From NCBI RefSeq assembly GCF_900625095.1, contig NZ_LR130760.1:862417-926416 (forward strand): 64,000 nt of DNA, in the 5' to 3' direction. The position numbers were made by a program, and so were the translations under genes. Shown piece after piece: positions 45,318-54,451 of this stretch (position 1 is its first letter; every line of letters begins with the position of its first letter). The stretch comes from Acinetobacter ihumii (GTDB lineage: Bacteria; Pseudomonadota; Gammaproteobacteria; Pseudomonadales; Moraxellaceae). The notes beneath the pieces were generated by a model. It did no database searches. It had not been told where the DNA came from and saw only the letters and a program-made list of their open reading frames with translations.

Positions 45318-46529
45318 ATGCTTTCTTCATCGAACAACTCGATTTCTCCTTCGCCACACCGTTCATTATTTTGGATCATTCTCGCCCTTGCCATGGGTGG
45401 TTTTTGTATAGGAACCACTGAATTTGTAGCGATGGGACTTATTCAGGAAATTGCGCTTGATTTGCACATCAGTCTTCCGGATGCAGGTCATTTTATTAGT
45501 GCTTATGCTCTAGGCGTGGTCATTGGCGCGCCTGTCATTGCAATTCTGGGTGCGCGTATTCCGCGTAAGTCACTATTGCTTGGGCTCATGCTGTTTTATG
45601 GCATTGCCAATGCATTCACAGCCTTAGCAAATACTCCTGAAACAGTTTTACTTTCCCGGTTTATCGCTGGCTTTCCTCATGGTGCATATTTTGGTGTTGG
45701 TGCTTTGGTCGCTGCAGAATTGGCAGGGCCTAAAAAACGAGCTTCGGCAGTTGCACAAATGATGATGGGTCTAACAGTCGCGACTGTACTTGGAGTTCCA
45801 CTGGCAACATGGCTTGGCCAGCAATTTGGCTGGCGTTCGGGTTTTGAGTTTTCTTCCATTATTGCTTTTTTGACTTTATTCGCGATCGCATTTTTTGTGC
45901 CTGCAATTCCTGTACGTGCTACAGCCAGTATCAAAACCGAATTGGCTGGACTGAAAAATATCAACATGTGGTTAACCCTTGCTGTAGGTGCAATTGGGTT
46001 TGGTGGCATGTTTTCTGTTTATAGTTATGTCTCACCGATTTTGACTGAATACACTCAAGTGAATATTGATATCGTTCCGATTGCACTGGCCATTTGGGGC
46101 GTTGGTATGGTGATTGGGGGGCTGGCTGCTGGATGGCTCGCAGATCGTAATTTAAATAAAACAATGGTCGGAGTGCTCATCTGTTCTGCTCTGGCGTTTG
46201 TTTTTGCAAGTTTTATGATGAGTCAAATATATACTGCCATCTTGGCGTTATTTCTGATCGGTCTAACTGTCATGGGCTTAGGAGGTACACTACAAATGCG
46301 TTTAATGGATGTGGCCGGTGAAGCACAAGGTTTGGCAGCGTCGCTCAATCATTCAGCATTTAATCTGGCAAATGCATTGGGTGCATTTCTTGGCGGATGG
46401 GTTTTGAGTCATAAAATGGGTTGGATTGCGCCAATTTGGGTTGGTTTTGTTCTCAGCCTTGCAGGATTAATCGTATTATTATTGGCTTTTGCAGTAGAGA
46501 AGAAAAAGCAATTTCAGGCAAAAGTTTAA
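45318..46529 (+). CDS. MFS transporter, DHA1 family (YdhP/AraJ-like)
   Basis: 403 residues with about twelve transmembrane helices. The N-terminal FCIGTTEFVAMGLIQEIA and the loop GARIPRKSLLLG are typical of the sugar-efflux/purine-efflux type DHA1 pumps such as YdhP and AraJ. The substrate is unknown. It is a single gene convergent with the nucleoside hydrolase at 46694; a base-modified nucleoside or drug is conceivable but not shown. Confidence 0.88.
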   Translation: MLSSSNNSISPSPHRSLFWIILALAMGGFCIGTTEFVAMGLIQEIALDLHISLPDAGHFISAYALGVVIGAPVIAILGARIPRKSLLLGLMLFYGIANAFTALANTPETVLLSRFIAGFPHGAYFGVGALVAAELAGPKKRASAVAQMMMGLTVATVLGVPLATWLGQQFGWRSGFEFSSIIAFLTLFAIAFFVPAIPVRATASIKTELAGLKNINMWLTLAVGAIGFGGMFSVYSYVSPILTEYTQVNIDIVPIALAIWGVGMVIGGLAAGWLADRNLNKTMVGVLICSALAFVFASFMMSQIYTAILALFLIGLTVMGLGGTLQMRLMDVAGEAQGLAASLNHSAFNLANALGAFLGGWVLSHKMGWIAPIWVGFVLSLAGLIVLLLAFAVEKKKQFQAKV

Positions 46530-46584
46530 GGTGAATCTATTAAACTAGTGCGGTGAAGTATAAATTAATACGCATTTAAACTCA

Positions 46585-46635
46585 GCAGCAAAGCCTATGT
46601 TTATATTCACGTATATCTACATTGGGCTTTGTTGC
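46585..46635. repeat. Imperfect inverted repeat between convergent genes
   Basis: Arms GCAGCAAAGCC (46585-46595) and GGGCTTTGTTGC (46624-46635) can pair with an inner ATGT/ACAT stem. No U-run follows. The arm sequence resembles ends of IS5-group elements, but no transposase gene is present. Confidence 0.45.
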
Positions 46636-46693
46636 ATGAGGGACTCGCGCTTATTTAATCTCCATAAATATTAGGTTGCATTCATCTAATTGT

Positions 46694-47641
46694 TTATTCA
46701 TAACTTGCAAGACGGTGTGAAAGTAACTGAAAAAAACCATCCCGATTAATATGACGTAGAAATTCTGCATTGGCTTTACGATCAGTCACACGCCACCAAT
46801 CTACTACTGTCGCTCCTAGTGTAAGTGCACTGTTGGTTTCAATTTCAACATTCACCCAGCGTCCAGAAAATAATTCTGGCTGTATCAAATAAGCGATCAC
46901 GCAAGGATCATGCAGTGGCGCACCTTCTGAACCATATTTTTCTCGGTCATAACGTTCAAAAAAATCTGTCCACGCAGCGACAGCGGTTCCGACCTGATTA
47001 TTCATAGCGCGCAAATCATCGAGCCATTGTTTAGAAGTTAACGCCTGATGCGTCACATCTAAAGGAATAACTGTCAAAGGAATACCTGATGCGAACACAA
47101 TTTGTGCCGCTTCAGGGTCAACATACATATTAAATTCTGCGGAAGGTGTAATGTTGCCACCTTCAAAAAAACCACCACCCATCAGCACAATTCGTTCAAT
47201 GCGGGATGCAATGTCTGGGGCTTGCATAAGTGCTTGGGCTGTGTTGGTCATTGGCCCCAAAGAACACAAGGTAATGGTTTTTTCGGGTGCTTGTCGTAAG
47301 GTTTCAATCATAAAATCCACGGCATGCATGGACTGTAGCGGCATAATGGGTTCAGGTAACTCAATACCATCCAGTCCTGTTTTGCCATGCACATTTTCAG
47401 CCGTTACCAATGCACGTTTAAGTGGTTGATGACACCCAGCAAATACTGCAACATCAGATCGTTTCGCCAATTCACACACTCTACGCGCATTCAAACTGGT
47501 CAGTGCCAAAGGCACATTGCCTGCAACGGTGGTAATTCCTAACACTTCTAATTCAGGGCTTGCCAAAGCCAGCAAGATTGCAACGGCATCGTCTTGTCCA
47601 GGATCTGTATCAATAATAATTTGACGAGGAAAATGTGTCAT
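46694..47641 (-). CDS. Inosine-uridine preferring nucleoside hydrolase family protein
   Basis: 315 residues. The N-terminal calcium-binding signature DTDPGQDDA (Asp11, Asp13, Asp17, Asp18) is followed by GITTVAGN and, later, the active-site region AEFNMYVDPEAA. The enzyme splits ribonucleosides into ribose and base. The preferred base cannot be read. There is no adjacent transporter or kinase on the same strand. Confidence 0.92.
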   Translation of the reverse strand: MTHFPRQIIIDTDPGQDDAVAILLALASPELEVLGITTVAGNVPLALTSLNARRVCELAKRSDVAVFAGCHQPLKRALVTAENVHGKTGLDGIELPEPIMPLQSMHAVDFMIETLRQAPEKTITLCSLGPMTNTAQALMQAPDIASRIERIVLMGGGFFEGGNITPSAEFNMYVDPEAAQIVFASGIPLTVIPLDVTHQALTSKQWLDDLRAMNNQVGTAVAAWTDFFERYDREKYGSEGAPLHDPCVIAYLIQPELFSGRWVNVEIETNSALTLGATVVDWWRVTDRKANAEFLRHINRDGFFQLLSHRLASYE

Positions 47642-47720
47642 AGAGCCGCCTTGATGCCATGCATCCAGATATTAAAAGTTAAAATATTAAGCATTATCTT
47701 TCTATGTTTTATATCGACTA

Positions 47721-48572
47721 TTACAGTAAAATTTTTCCATCCTGAATGACCTTTAGCTCTTGCATACGCTGTGTATGATAAGCTCCCGCAGTATAACGTT
47801 CTGATAACACTACATCTTTACGCGGTTGTAAAAAAAATGGCATCGCAATCCGTTCTTGCTCTAAATCCTGATTTTTATATTTCACCACGCGATGGGTAGT
47901 GGAAGGATAATAAAACTGTGAGGCTTCTTGCAGCATATCTCCAATATTAATAATGATCGAGTTAGGTTCTACAGGGACATCGTACCATTGCCCAGAAATA
48001 TCTTTTACCTGCAAACCCGGAGCAGTTGCAGCAGGCAAAATGGTGATTAAATTAATATCTTCATGCGCTGCTGCACGCACATAATCATCCTGAGTATCTA
48101 TGGGTGTATAACGAAGTATGCGTAATAAACTCTCTGAACCCTCAATCATTTGAGGTAAGGGCTCACTATAGTTTTTTTGAACGTCGGCAGGAGAAAAGTC
48201 CTGAATCCATTGCAATAACTGTTTCGCCAATAATAGTGCTTGTTGATAATATTGGTGAGTCTGATTGGACAAATGTTCAGGAAAAACGCCTGAGGGGAAA
48301 ATATGAAAGAACTCTTTTAAATCTTTGACAGTTTGCCCTTTCGCAGTTTCAGATAAATCTGCTGGAAAAAATCCTCCTTTCATATCAGGACGCACCCGAT
48401 ACTGATGTTTTCCCTCTGATTGGAAAAAATTCAGCCATTCTACATAAATAGACTGAATTAAATCCCAATCTAAAGGATGATGCACAATCACCGCAAAGCC
48501 TGTCTGACGAAGTGACTGTGTAAAAAGCTGAGCTGCATGAGGAGCTTGATAATCAATAGTCGCAATCTGCAT
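47721..48572 (-). CDS. 2-oxoglutarate/Fe(II) oxygenase, isopenicillin N synthase-like
   Basis: 283 residues. Iron ligands are visible as AAHEDINLITIL (His-x-Asp, near residue 168-170) and STTHRVVKY (distal His, near 226), with an Arg a little further on (QERIAMPFFLQP) for the co-substrate. Members include IPNS-type and GA-oxidase-type enzymes; the substrate is unknown. It stands alone. Confidence 0.88.
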   Translation of the reverse strand: MQIATIDYQAPHAAQLFTQSLRQTGFAVIVHHPLDWDLIQSIYVEWLNFFQSEGKHQYRVRPDMKGGFFPADLSETAKGQTVKDLKEFFHIFPSGVFPEHLSNQTHQYYQQALLLAKQLLQWIQDFSPADVQKNYSEPLPQMIEGSESLLRILRYTPIDTQDDYVRAAAHEDINLITILPAATAPGLQVKDISGQWYDVPVEPNSIIINIGDMLQEASQFYYPSTTHRVVKYKNQDLEQERIAMPFFLQPRKDVVLSERYTAGAYHTQRMQELKVIQDGKILL

Positions 48573-48737
48573 AGAAACTCCTTATCTTTCACTTCTTCTA
48601 GCAAGAAACAAGCCGTAATCAGAATTTAGCATAAAAGCTCATCATTCAAGTCAACTCTGAGTCAAATCATGATGTTGATATATCTCTTTATATTCAGCGT
48701 GATATATGATCATCATCAAACTGGGCTGATACAAAAC

Positions 48738-49736
48738 TTAACCTTCTGGCAGTTTCTCCCCGCAATGCGGGCAATATCGAAAACTGGCTTGGCTCTGTTC
48801 TTTTTCTTCCAGATCCTTTTCACGAATAAGTTGCATAATGACATCATGGGTTTGTTCTTTACCTAAACCGATTTTTTTCCTTATTTTTTCAATTTGTTCA
48901 TTTTCATGTAAATAATCAATTTGATTGGACAGTAGCATATTTCTAAACTCCTGAACCAGCCGTTGATTACGTAAACTCAACTCATTGGCAAGACCTGTTG
49001 CCAAAATACCAGCGGGTAAAGCTGCCAAGCCTACCCCTAATATTGTAATCACTGCGCCTAATAACTTACCAATATTGGTAATAGGTGTGACATCGCCATA
49101 ACCTACTGTCGTGAGAGTAACCACTGCCCACCACATGGCTTGTGGAATTGAACTGAATACACCCGGCTGGGCTTTATTTTCAACAACATAGATTCCACCT
49201 GCTGCCATCACAATCATAATCAACAAGATAAAAACAACTGCCTGAAATGAACCTTTTTCACGTTCAATCACGGCTAGCAAAATTTGAAGCGATACAAAAT
49301 AACGTGTGAGTTTGAGTAAACGAAGTAAGCGTAAAATTCGAAGGAAACGCAAATCTATCGGGACAATAAAGTTTAAATACGCAGGCAAAATTGCCAGTAA
49401 ATCAATAATTGCGCCGCCACTCATCATCCATTGCAATCGTGTTTTCCATGCCTTTTGCTCAGGATGTTCTTCAGGCACACACCATAACCGCAAAAGATAT
49501 TCGATACTAAATAATCCAATTGAAATAAATTCAAAACCATCAAAAAAAGGTTTATATGCCCAATAAATTGAATCGACCGATTCCAGCATGACTGCGAGCA
49601 CATTGGTAACAATTAAAATAATTAAAAAAAAGTTAATCAAACGACTCAGTGGACTTTCATAATCACTATTATGTAAATGATTAAAAATGAAACGGCGTAA
49701 ATAACGGATTGAAAATGTAGCCATAACCATCGACAC
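48738..49736 (-). CDS. Voltage-gated-like potassium channel with C-terminal CxxC tail
   Basis: 332 residues with six transmembrane segments. The S4-like DLRFLRILRLLRLLKLTR has Arg or Lys every third residue, and the selectivity filter is TTVGYGD. The cytoplasmic tail ends FRYCPHCGEKLPEG, a half zinc-ribbon. The start is uncertain between a GTG at 49736 and ATGs at 49730 and 49724. No ribosome-binding site is decisive. Confidence 0.88.
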   Translation of the reverse strand: MSMVMATFSIRYLRRFIFNHLHNSDYESPLSRLINFFLIILIVTNVLAVMLESVDSIYWAYKPFFDGFEFISIGLFSIEYLLRLWCVPEEHPEQKAWKTRLQWMMSGGAIIDLLAILPAYLNFIVPIDLRFLRILRLLRLLKLTRYFVSLQILLAVIEREKGSFQAVVFILLIMIVMAAGGIYVVENKAQPGVFSSIPQAMWWAVVTLTTVGYGDVTPITNIGKLLGAVITILGVGLAALPAGILATGLANELSLRNQRLVQEFRNMLLSNQIDYLHENEQIEKIRKKIGLGKEQTHDVIMQLIREKDLEEKEQSQASFRYCPHCGEKLPEG

Positions 49737-49969
49737 TTATCGTGATACTTCGTATTTCCTTCAATTTATCACGTCTTTTAAAAATTTATATCACCTTAAA
49801 TGTGAGCATTGAAAAATGCCAGATTAACAGATGACGAACAATTCTGTGTTTGTCGCCTGATTCATCATCTTTCATAATCAATCTATAAAACATAAAACAA
49901 TCGTTCTCCATACAAGATTGTTCAACACATAAATTAAAACTTAATCATATTCATAATAAGGCGGTCATT

Positions 49970-51427
49970 ATGGGTTTTAAACCAATTCCAGCAGCCATTG
50001 CCTGTGCTTTAGCACTCATTATCTGGTTTCTTGTGCCAGTTTCTCAAGGCGTTCAACCTGATGCTTGGCATTTATTTGCAATGTTTGTGGGGGTGATTGC
50101 AGCAATTATTGGTAAAGCCTTACCAATTGGTGCAATTGCTATGCTTGCTATTACGTTGGTGGCAGTCACAGGAGTCACCAATGATCAGCCTAGTGAAGCA
50201 ATTAAAGATGCGCTAAGTAGTTTTTCCAACCCGCTCATCTGGTTGATTGGTGTATCAATCATGATTTCGCGCGGTCTACAAAAAACTGGATTGGGTGCTC
50301 GCTTAGGCTATTTATTTATTGCAGTCTGGGGCAAACGTACCATGGGCATTGGTTATAGTATGGTGCTGTCTGAGCTGATTCTAGCTCCCGTAACCCCAAG
50401 TAATACTGCACGTGGCGGTGGGATTATTCATCCGATAGTCCGTGCAATTGCGACTAGTTACGACTCTGACCCAGCCAAAGGTACGGAAGGTCGTATGGGT
50501 AAATATCTGGCATTAGTCAATTACCACGCCAACCCAATTACTTCTGCCATGTTTATTACCGCAACAGCACCAAATCCCTTAGTGGTTGATCTAGTTGCCA
50601 AAGCCACCAACTCTGAAATTTCTCTTAGTTGGAGCACATGGGCAATCGCCATGCTGGTGCCGGGCATTATTGCTTTGGTGATTATGCCGATTGTAATCTA
50701 TTTTATGTATCCGCCCGAAATTAAGAGAACACCCAATGCAGCGCAGTTTGCTAAAGAACGCTTAAAAGAAATGGGTTCTGTCACAGTACATGAAGTCATT
50801 ATGCTGGGTGTTTTTGGCATTATGTTATTACTCTGGGCGGGTATTCCTGCCATGATCTTGGGGCCTGCATGGGCTGTCGATGCAACCACCACAGCCTTTA
50901 TTGGTTTAAGTTTGTTATTGCTGACGGGAGTATTGACTTGGGATGACATTCTTAATCAAAAAAGTGCTTGGGATACTGTGACTTGGTTTGCAGCACTGGT
51001 CATGATGGCAACTTATCTTAATAAACTCGGACTGATTACTTGGTTTTCTGGTGTATTAGAAAACAACATTGCACACTTGGGTTTAAGTTGGGTATTTGCC
51101 AGTTTATTACTGATGCTGACATATATATATGCTCATTATATGTTTGCCAGTACCACAGCACATATTACTGCCATGTTTGCTGCTTTTTATACCGCGGGTA
51201 TTGCGCTGGGTGCGCCACCAATGTTATTTGCCCTGATCATGGCTGCTGCTTCCAGCATCATGATGACGCTTACCCATTATGCAACAGGAACTTCACCAAT
51301 TATTTATGGTTCAGGATATACCACGCTAGGCGAATGGTGGAAAACTGGATTTGTCATGAGTGTCATTAATATTGTGATTTTTATTTTAATTGGTGGAATC
51401 TGGTGGAAATTCCTCGGTTATTGGTAA
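49970..51427 (+). CDS. DASS-family dicarboxylate/anion:Na+ symporter
   Basis: 485 residues, about 12-14 hydrophobic segments. The substrate and sodium motif PSNTARGGG and the matching C-terminal TGTSPIIYGSGY mark the DASS (CitT/SodiT1/YbhI) family. Candidate substrates are citrate, tartrate, succinate or 2-oxoglutarate. It has a 233-bp upstream region and is convergent with a succinate-semialdehyde dehydrogenase-like gene. Confidence 0.9.
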   Translation: MGFKPIPAAIACALALIIWFLVPVSQGVQPDAWHLFAMFVGVIAAIIGKALPIGAIAMLAITLVAVTGVTNDQPSEAIKDALSSFSNPLIWLIGVSIMISRGLQKTGLGARLGYLFIAVWGKRTMGIGYSMVLSELILAPVTPSNTARGGGIIHPIVRAIATSYDSDPAKGTEGRMGKYLALVNYHANPITSAMFITATAPNPLVVDLVAKATNSEISLSWSTWAIAMLVPGIIALVIMPIVIYFMYPPEIKRTPNAAQFAKERLKEMGSVTVHEVIMLGVFGIMLLLWAGIPAMILGPAWAVDATTTAFIGLSLLLLTGVLTWDDILNQKSAWDTVTWFAALVMMATYLNKLGLITWFSGVLENNIAHLGLSWVFASLLLMLTYIYAHYMFASTTAHITAMFAAFYTAGIALGAPPMLFALIMAAASSIMMTLTHYATGTSPIIYGSGYTTLGEWWKTGFVMSVINIVIFILIGGIWWKFLGYW

Positions 51428-51460
51428 TAACTTAACATAGTCGATTAATCATCGATCTGA

Positions 51461-51503
51461 TTTAAACAGTCTGTTGTGAATATGCCACAACAGACTGTTT
51501 AAA
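51461..51503. terminator. Long perfect hairpin between convergent genes
   Basis: An 18-bp perfect stem TTTAAACAGTCTGTTGTG (51461-51478) pairs with its complement at 51486-51503 over a 7-base loop. It lies 33 bp after the transporter stop and 20 bp before the aldehyde dehydrogenase stop. Its position suggests a bidirectional terminator, though the U-tract is short. Confidence 0.7.
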
Positions 51504-51523
51504 ATGTCTGAATCATGAATGCT

Positions 51524-52894
51524 TTAAGCACCAATCACGACAAGTTTCTTTTGTACAAACTCATTGAAGCCCAGCTCAGATAATTCATGGCCATAACCTG
51601 AACGCTTGACCCCACCAAACGGTAACTCTGGTGCAGTTTGGGTTAAGCTATTAATCCAGATCATGCCTGTTTCAACGCTTGATGCCAATTTTTTAGCTCG
51701 ATCAATATCTTGAGAATGAATTGCCCCACCTAAACCATAGTGCGATTGGTTTGCGATTTTGACGATTTCCTCGTCATCTTTGGCGACATAAAGTTGTGCT
51801 ACTGGTCCAAAAAACTCTTCATACCATGCTGGATTACTTTCCTGAATATTTTCCAAAATAGTGGCTTCAAAGAAATTTCCAGCACCTTCCACAGGTTTTC
51901 CGCCTAAAACCAGTGTTGCCCCTGCACTCACAGCTTGATCAACCTGCTTATGTAAGTTTTCAACTGCGGATGAAGACGATAATGGGCCTAAACTGGTGGA
52001 CTCATCCAATGGATCGCCCATTTTCAGCTTTTGAAATGCCTCAATCATGCCCTGCTTAAATTGCTCTGCAATTTTTTCATGTAAAATAAAACGTTTTGCA
52101 GCAGTACAGACTTGACCTGCATTATTTAAACGCGCTTGACAGCCCACTTTAATCGCACGTTCAAGATCTGCGTCATCCAGTACAATAAAAACGTCGTTAC
52201 CACCTAATTCAAGCGTCGATTTTTTCACATACTTACCCGCTTGCTCTGCCACACTACTACCGGCGCCTTCCGAGCCAGTTAATGCAACCCCTTGCACACG
52301 TGGGTCTTTAATAATGTCAGCCACCTGATCGGTTGAAATAAATAAATTTGTCCAGACACCTTCGGGTGCACCTGAATCGTGAATAATCTTCTCAAAGGCT
52401 TCCGCACACTGTGGAACAATACTGGCATGTTTGAGTAATACAGGATTACCAATTGCGCAGTTCGGTGCGAATACACGCATAAGTTGGTAGAATGGAAAAT
52501 TCCACGGCTCTACCGCCATAATGACTCCCAAAGGATGATGTTCAACCCATGCTTCACCTAATTCTGAAGGGTATTTTTGAGGGCTCAGGAACTCAGGAGC
52601 ACGTTCAGCGTAGTATTCTGCAATGTTGGCACAAAGTTCAATCTCGCCACGACTTTGTTTAATCAGTTTGCCCATTTCTTGAGACATCAATTGCGCTAGC
52701 GGTTCTTTTTGCTCACGTAAATGTGTAGCTACTTTTTTTAATAACGCAAGACGGTCTTCAAGATTTTTTCTTGACCAATCAGAGTTGAGTAGCTTTTCCG
52801 CAGCGTCAAGGCTTTGATCAATTTTAGCTTGATCATGAGAAGAATAGCGTTTTAAAATTTCACCGTTATAAGGGTTAACCGATTGGTAACTCAT
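51524..52894 (-). CDS. NAD(P)-dependent succinate-semialdehyde dehydrogenase family protein
   Basis: 456 residues from ATG 52894, which has GGAG at ideal spacing; an ATG four codons upstream is less likely. The catalytic Glu229 (TLELGGND) and Cys263 (GQVCTA) are present, as is the NAD-binding EPWNFPFYQ and the C-terminal PFGGVKRSGYG. The length fits the short SSADH subgroup (Sad-like). The aldehyde substrate is inferred only from family resemblance. Confidence 0.9.
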   Translation of the reverse strand: MSYQSVNPYNGEILKRYSSHDQAKIDQSLDAAEKLLNSDWSRKNLEDRLALLKKVATHLREQKEPLAQLMSQEMGKLIKQSRGEIELCANIAEYYAERAPEFLSPQKYPSELGEAWVEHHPLGVIMAVEPWNFPFYQLMRVFAPNCAIGNPVLLKHASIVPQCAEAFEKIIHDSGAPEGVWTNLFISTDQVADIIKDPRVQGVALTGSEGAGSSVAEQAGKYVKKSTLELGGNDVFIVLDDADLERAIKVGCQARLNNAGQVCTAAKRFILHEKIAEQFKQGMIEAFQKLKMGDPLDESTSLGPLSSSSAVENLHKQVDQAVSAGATLVLGGKPVEGAGNFFEATILENIQESNPAWYEEFFGPVAQLYVAKDDEEIVKIANQSHYGLGGAIHSQDIDRAKKLASSVETGMIWINSLTQTAPELPFGGVKRSGYGHELSELGFNEFVQKKLVVIGA

Positions 52895-53228
52895 GGAAAT
52901 CTCCAATAATTGTGTTTATATACATGCTTTATCTAAATCTACACTTTCATTTTGAATGACTTGAGCGATGTCTAGCTATACGACTGACTCTAAAGAACCG
53001 GTTCTAAACAAACTACTCACATGCATGAGTAAATTTTCTAAAAATATCTGCTTTAAATATCGACCACTAGACACCTACAACATACTGTTCCACCTTAAAT
53101 GCAGTTGAATGGGTTGAACAGGCTTTGCAGCAAAATGTCGCTAAAGCCTCACTCATTGATACAAAAGCGCTTTCTACATAGTATTTGAGTAAATAAAACC
53201 GCGGTTTTTGTATGTGATAAGACAAAAA
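52895..53228. other. Intergenic region with a palindrome and possible gene remnant
   Basis: It holds a perfect 12-bp palindrome AGAACCGGTTCT (52994-53005) that could be an operator for the aldehyde dehydrogenase gene. On the plus strand, 53071-53181 is an open stretch with coding-like composition ending in TAG (EWVEQALQQNVAKASLIDTK near its end), but no start codon or upstream gene. Confidence 0.45.
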
Positions 53229-53264
53229 AAAAGCCTTATTTTAGTTCCCTAAAATAAGGCTTTT
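53229..53264 (-). terminator. Terminator after the GST gene
   Basis: The perfect 16-bp stem AAAAGCCTTATTTTAG / CTAAAATAAGGCTTTT with a TTCC loop is followed on the minus strand by a run of U. Confidence 0.92.
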
Positions 53265-53284
53265 CGCAACAATTAGTGTGATAC

Positions 53285-54049
53285 CTAGATACCACGCCAA
53301 TCGACACGTGCATTTCGTTCGGTAGCATAAATACGCTGTACATACTGACCTAGCGGCAGACTCAGTAAATATTCTTTATATTGACGTAATTCTGGAGAGC
53401 TCACTTCGTTATTTTCACGCTCCCAAGGCGTCCCTGACAGTTCTAAAATGGGGGCCAACATGGAACAAACTGCAATATCGGCCAAACCTAAACGGTCACT
53501 GACCAAATAACGCCCAAAGTTGTCAATTAAGCGTTCGTTTAAAACCAGCACCAATTCATCTATCCGTAATTTGGACTGTGCAATCTTCTGCTCTTCTAAC
53601 TCATAACTTTTGGTCACGAGTGTTTTTAAGAACGGTTTTGAAAATTTTTGAAATTGGCGTAAATAACCTTGCTCACCCATCATAATTTCAAGGGGTTCAT
53701 CGCCATGGGTTAAAGCATGTCCGAGACTCCAGCGCCGAACATGTACGCCAAGCTCATCCGCAATTTTATCGATATCAAGTGCCAGATCTCTTAGATGGAC
53801 ATCACGTCTTAACAATGAATGTTCAGGATAATGATCATCCAGATACAAGGCAATTTGCGTTGATTCTGCAATCCATTGTTTATCATCTTTTAAAATCGGG
53901 AGTTTGTTTTGACCCGTTTTGAGTTGGGCAAAGGCACGATGGAATCCTGGAATCAGATTATGCGCAACATAATCCAGTTCCTTATGATCTAGTAACCAGC
54001 GAGCTTTTTCACAATAATGAGATAAAGGAAACTGGTATAAAACCCGCAT
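53285..54049 (-). CDS. Glutathione S-transferase family protein
   Basis: 254 residues. The thioredoxin-like N-terminal domain (LYQFPLSHYCEKARWLLD) with SHYCEK and the conserved ESTQIALYLD glutathione-binding segment is followed by an all-helical C-terminal domain. It is divergent from the sulfur-acquisition operon across about 400 bp, so a link to sulfur or xenobiotic metabolism is possible but unproven. It has its own terminator. Confidence 0.88.
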   Translation of the reverse strand: MRVLYQFPLSHYCEKARWLLDHKELDYVAHNLIPGFHRAFAQLKTGQNKLPILKDDKQWIAESTQIALYLDDHYPEHSLLRRDVHLRDLALDIDKIADELGVHVRRWSLGHALTHGDEPLEIMMGEQGYLRQFQKFSKPFLKTLVTKSYELEEQKIAQSKLRIDELVLVLNERLIDNFGRYLVSDRLGLADIAVCSMLAPILELSGTPWERENNEVSSPELRQYKEYLLSLPLGQYVQRIYATERNARVDWRGI

Positions 54050-54451
54050 AAAAGCTCCAAATTATTTTTTTATTAAACCAAATGTAAAAAACAACCTCTT
54101 GTTTTTGTTACTTTAGAAGTAACCGAACATGAAAACAATGTACTTTTTGTGCCAAAGATTTGTCTAAATCGCCTATTGATTTCTTTTTTTGAGTAAAAAA
54201 TACATATCACAATTTATATGTTTTCATGCGGTTATTATGCATAAATTGAATAATGCACTTATTTGAGACAGCAGCATCACTGATTAAAAAATAACAAACC
54301 CCTGATTCTTATCATTTTAAATATATATTGAAAAGTGAACCATTTAGCTTAAAAATTTTTAAGATTTTTTATTGATAAACTTTGAACAATACTTCGTTTA
54401 ACCTGTTTTACCAAGTTCTCTAAGGTAGTGATATCTCAAGTAGGTATCATT
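54050..54451. other. Divergent promoter region of GST and the sulfur operon
   Basis: About 400 very AT-rich bases. A perfect 16-bp palindrome CTTAAAAATTTTTAAG lies at 54348-54363, about 90 bp before the sfnB-like start, a plausible operator position. No gene is seen. I could not pick promoter boxes with confidence. Confidence 0.5.
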
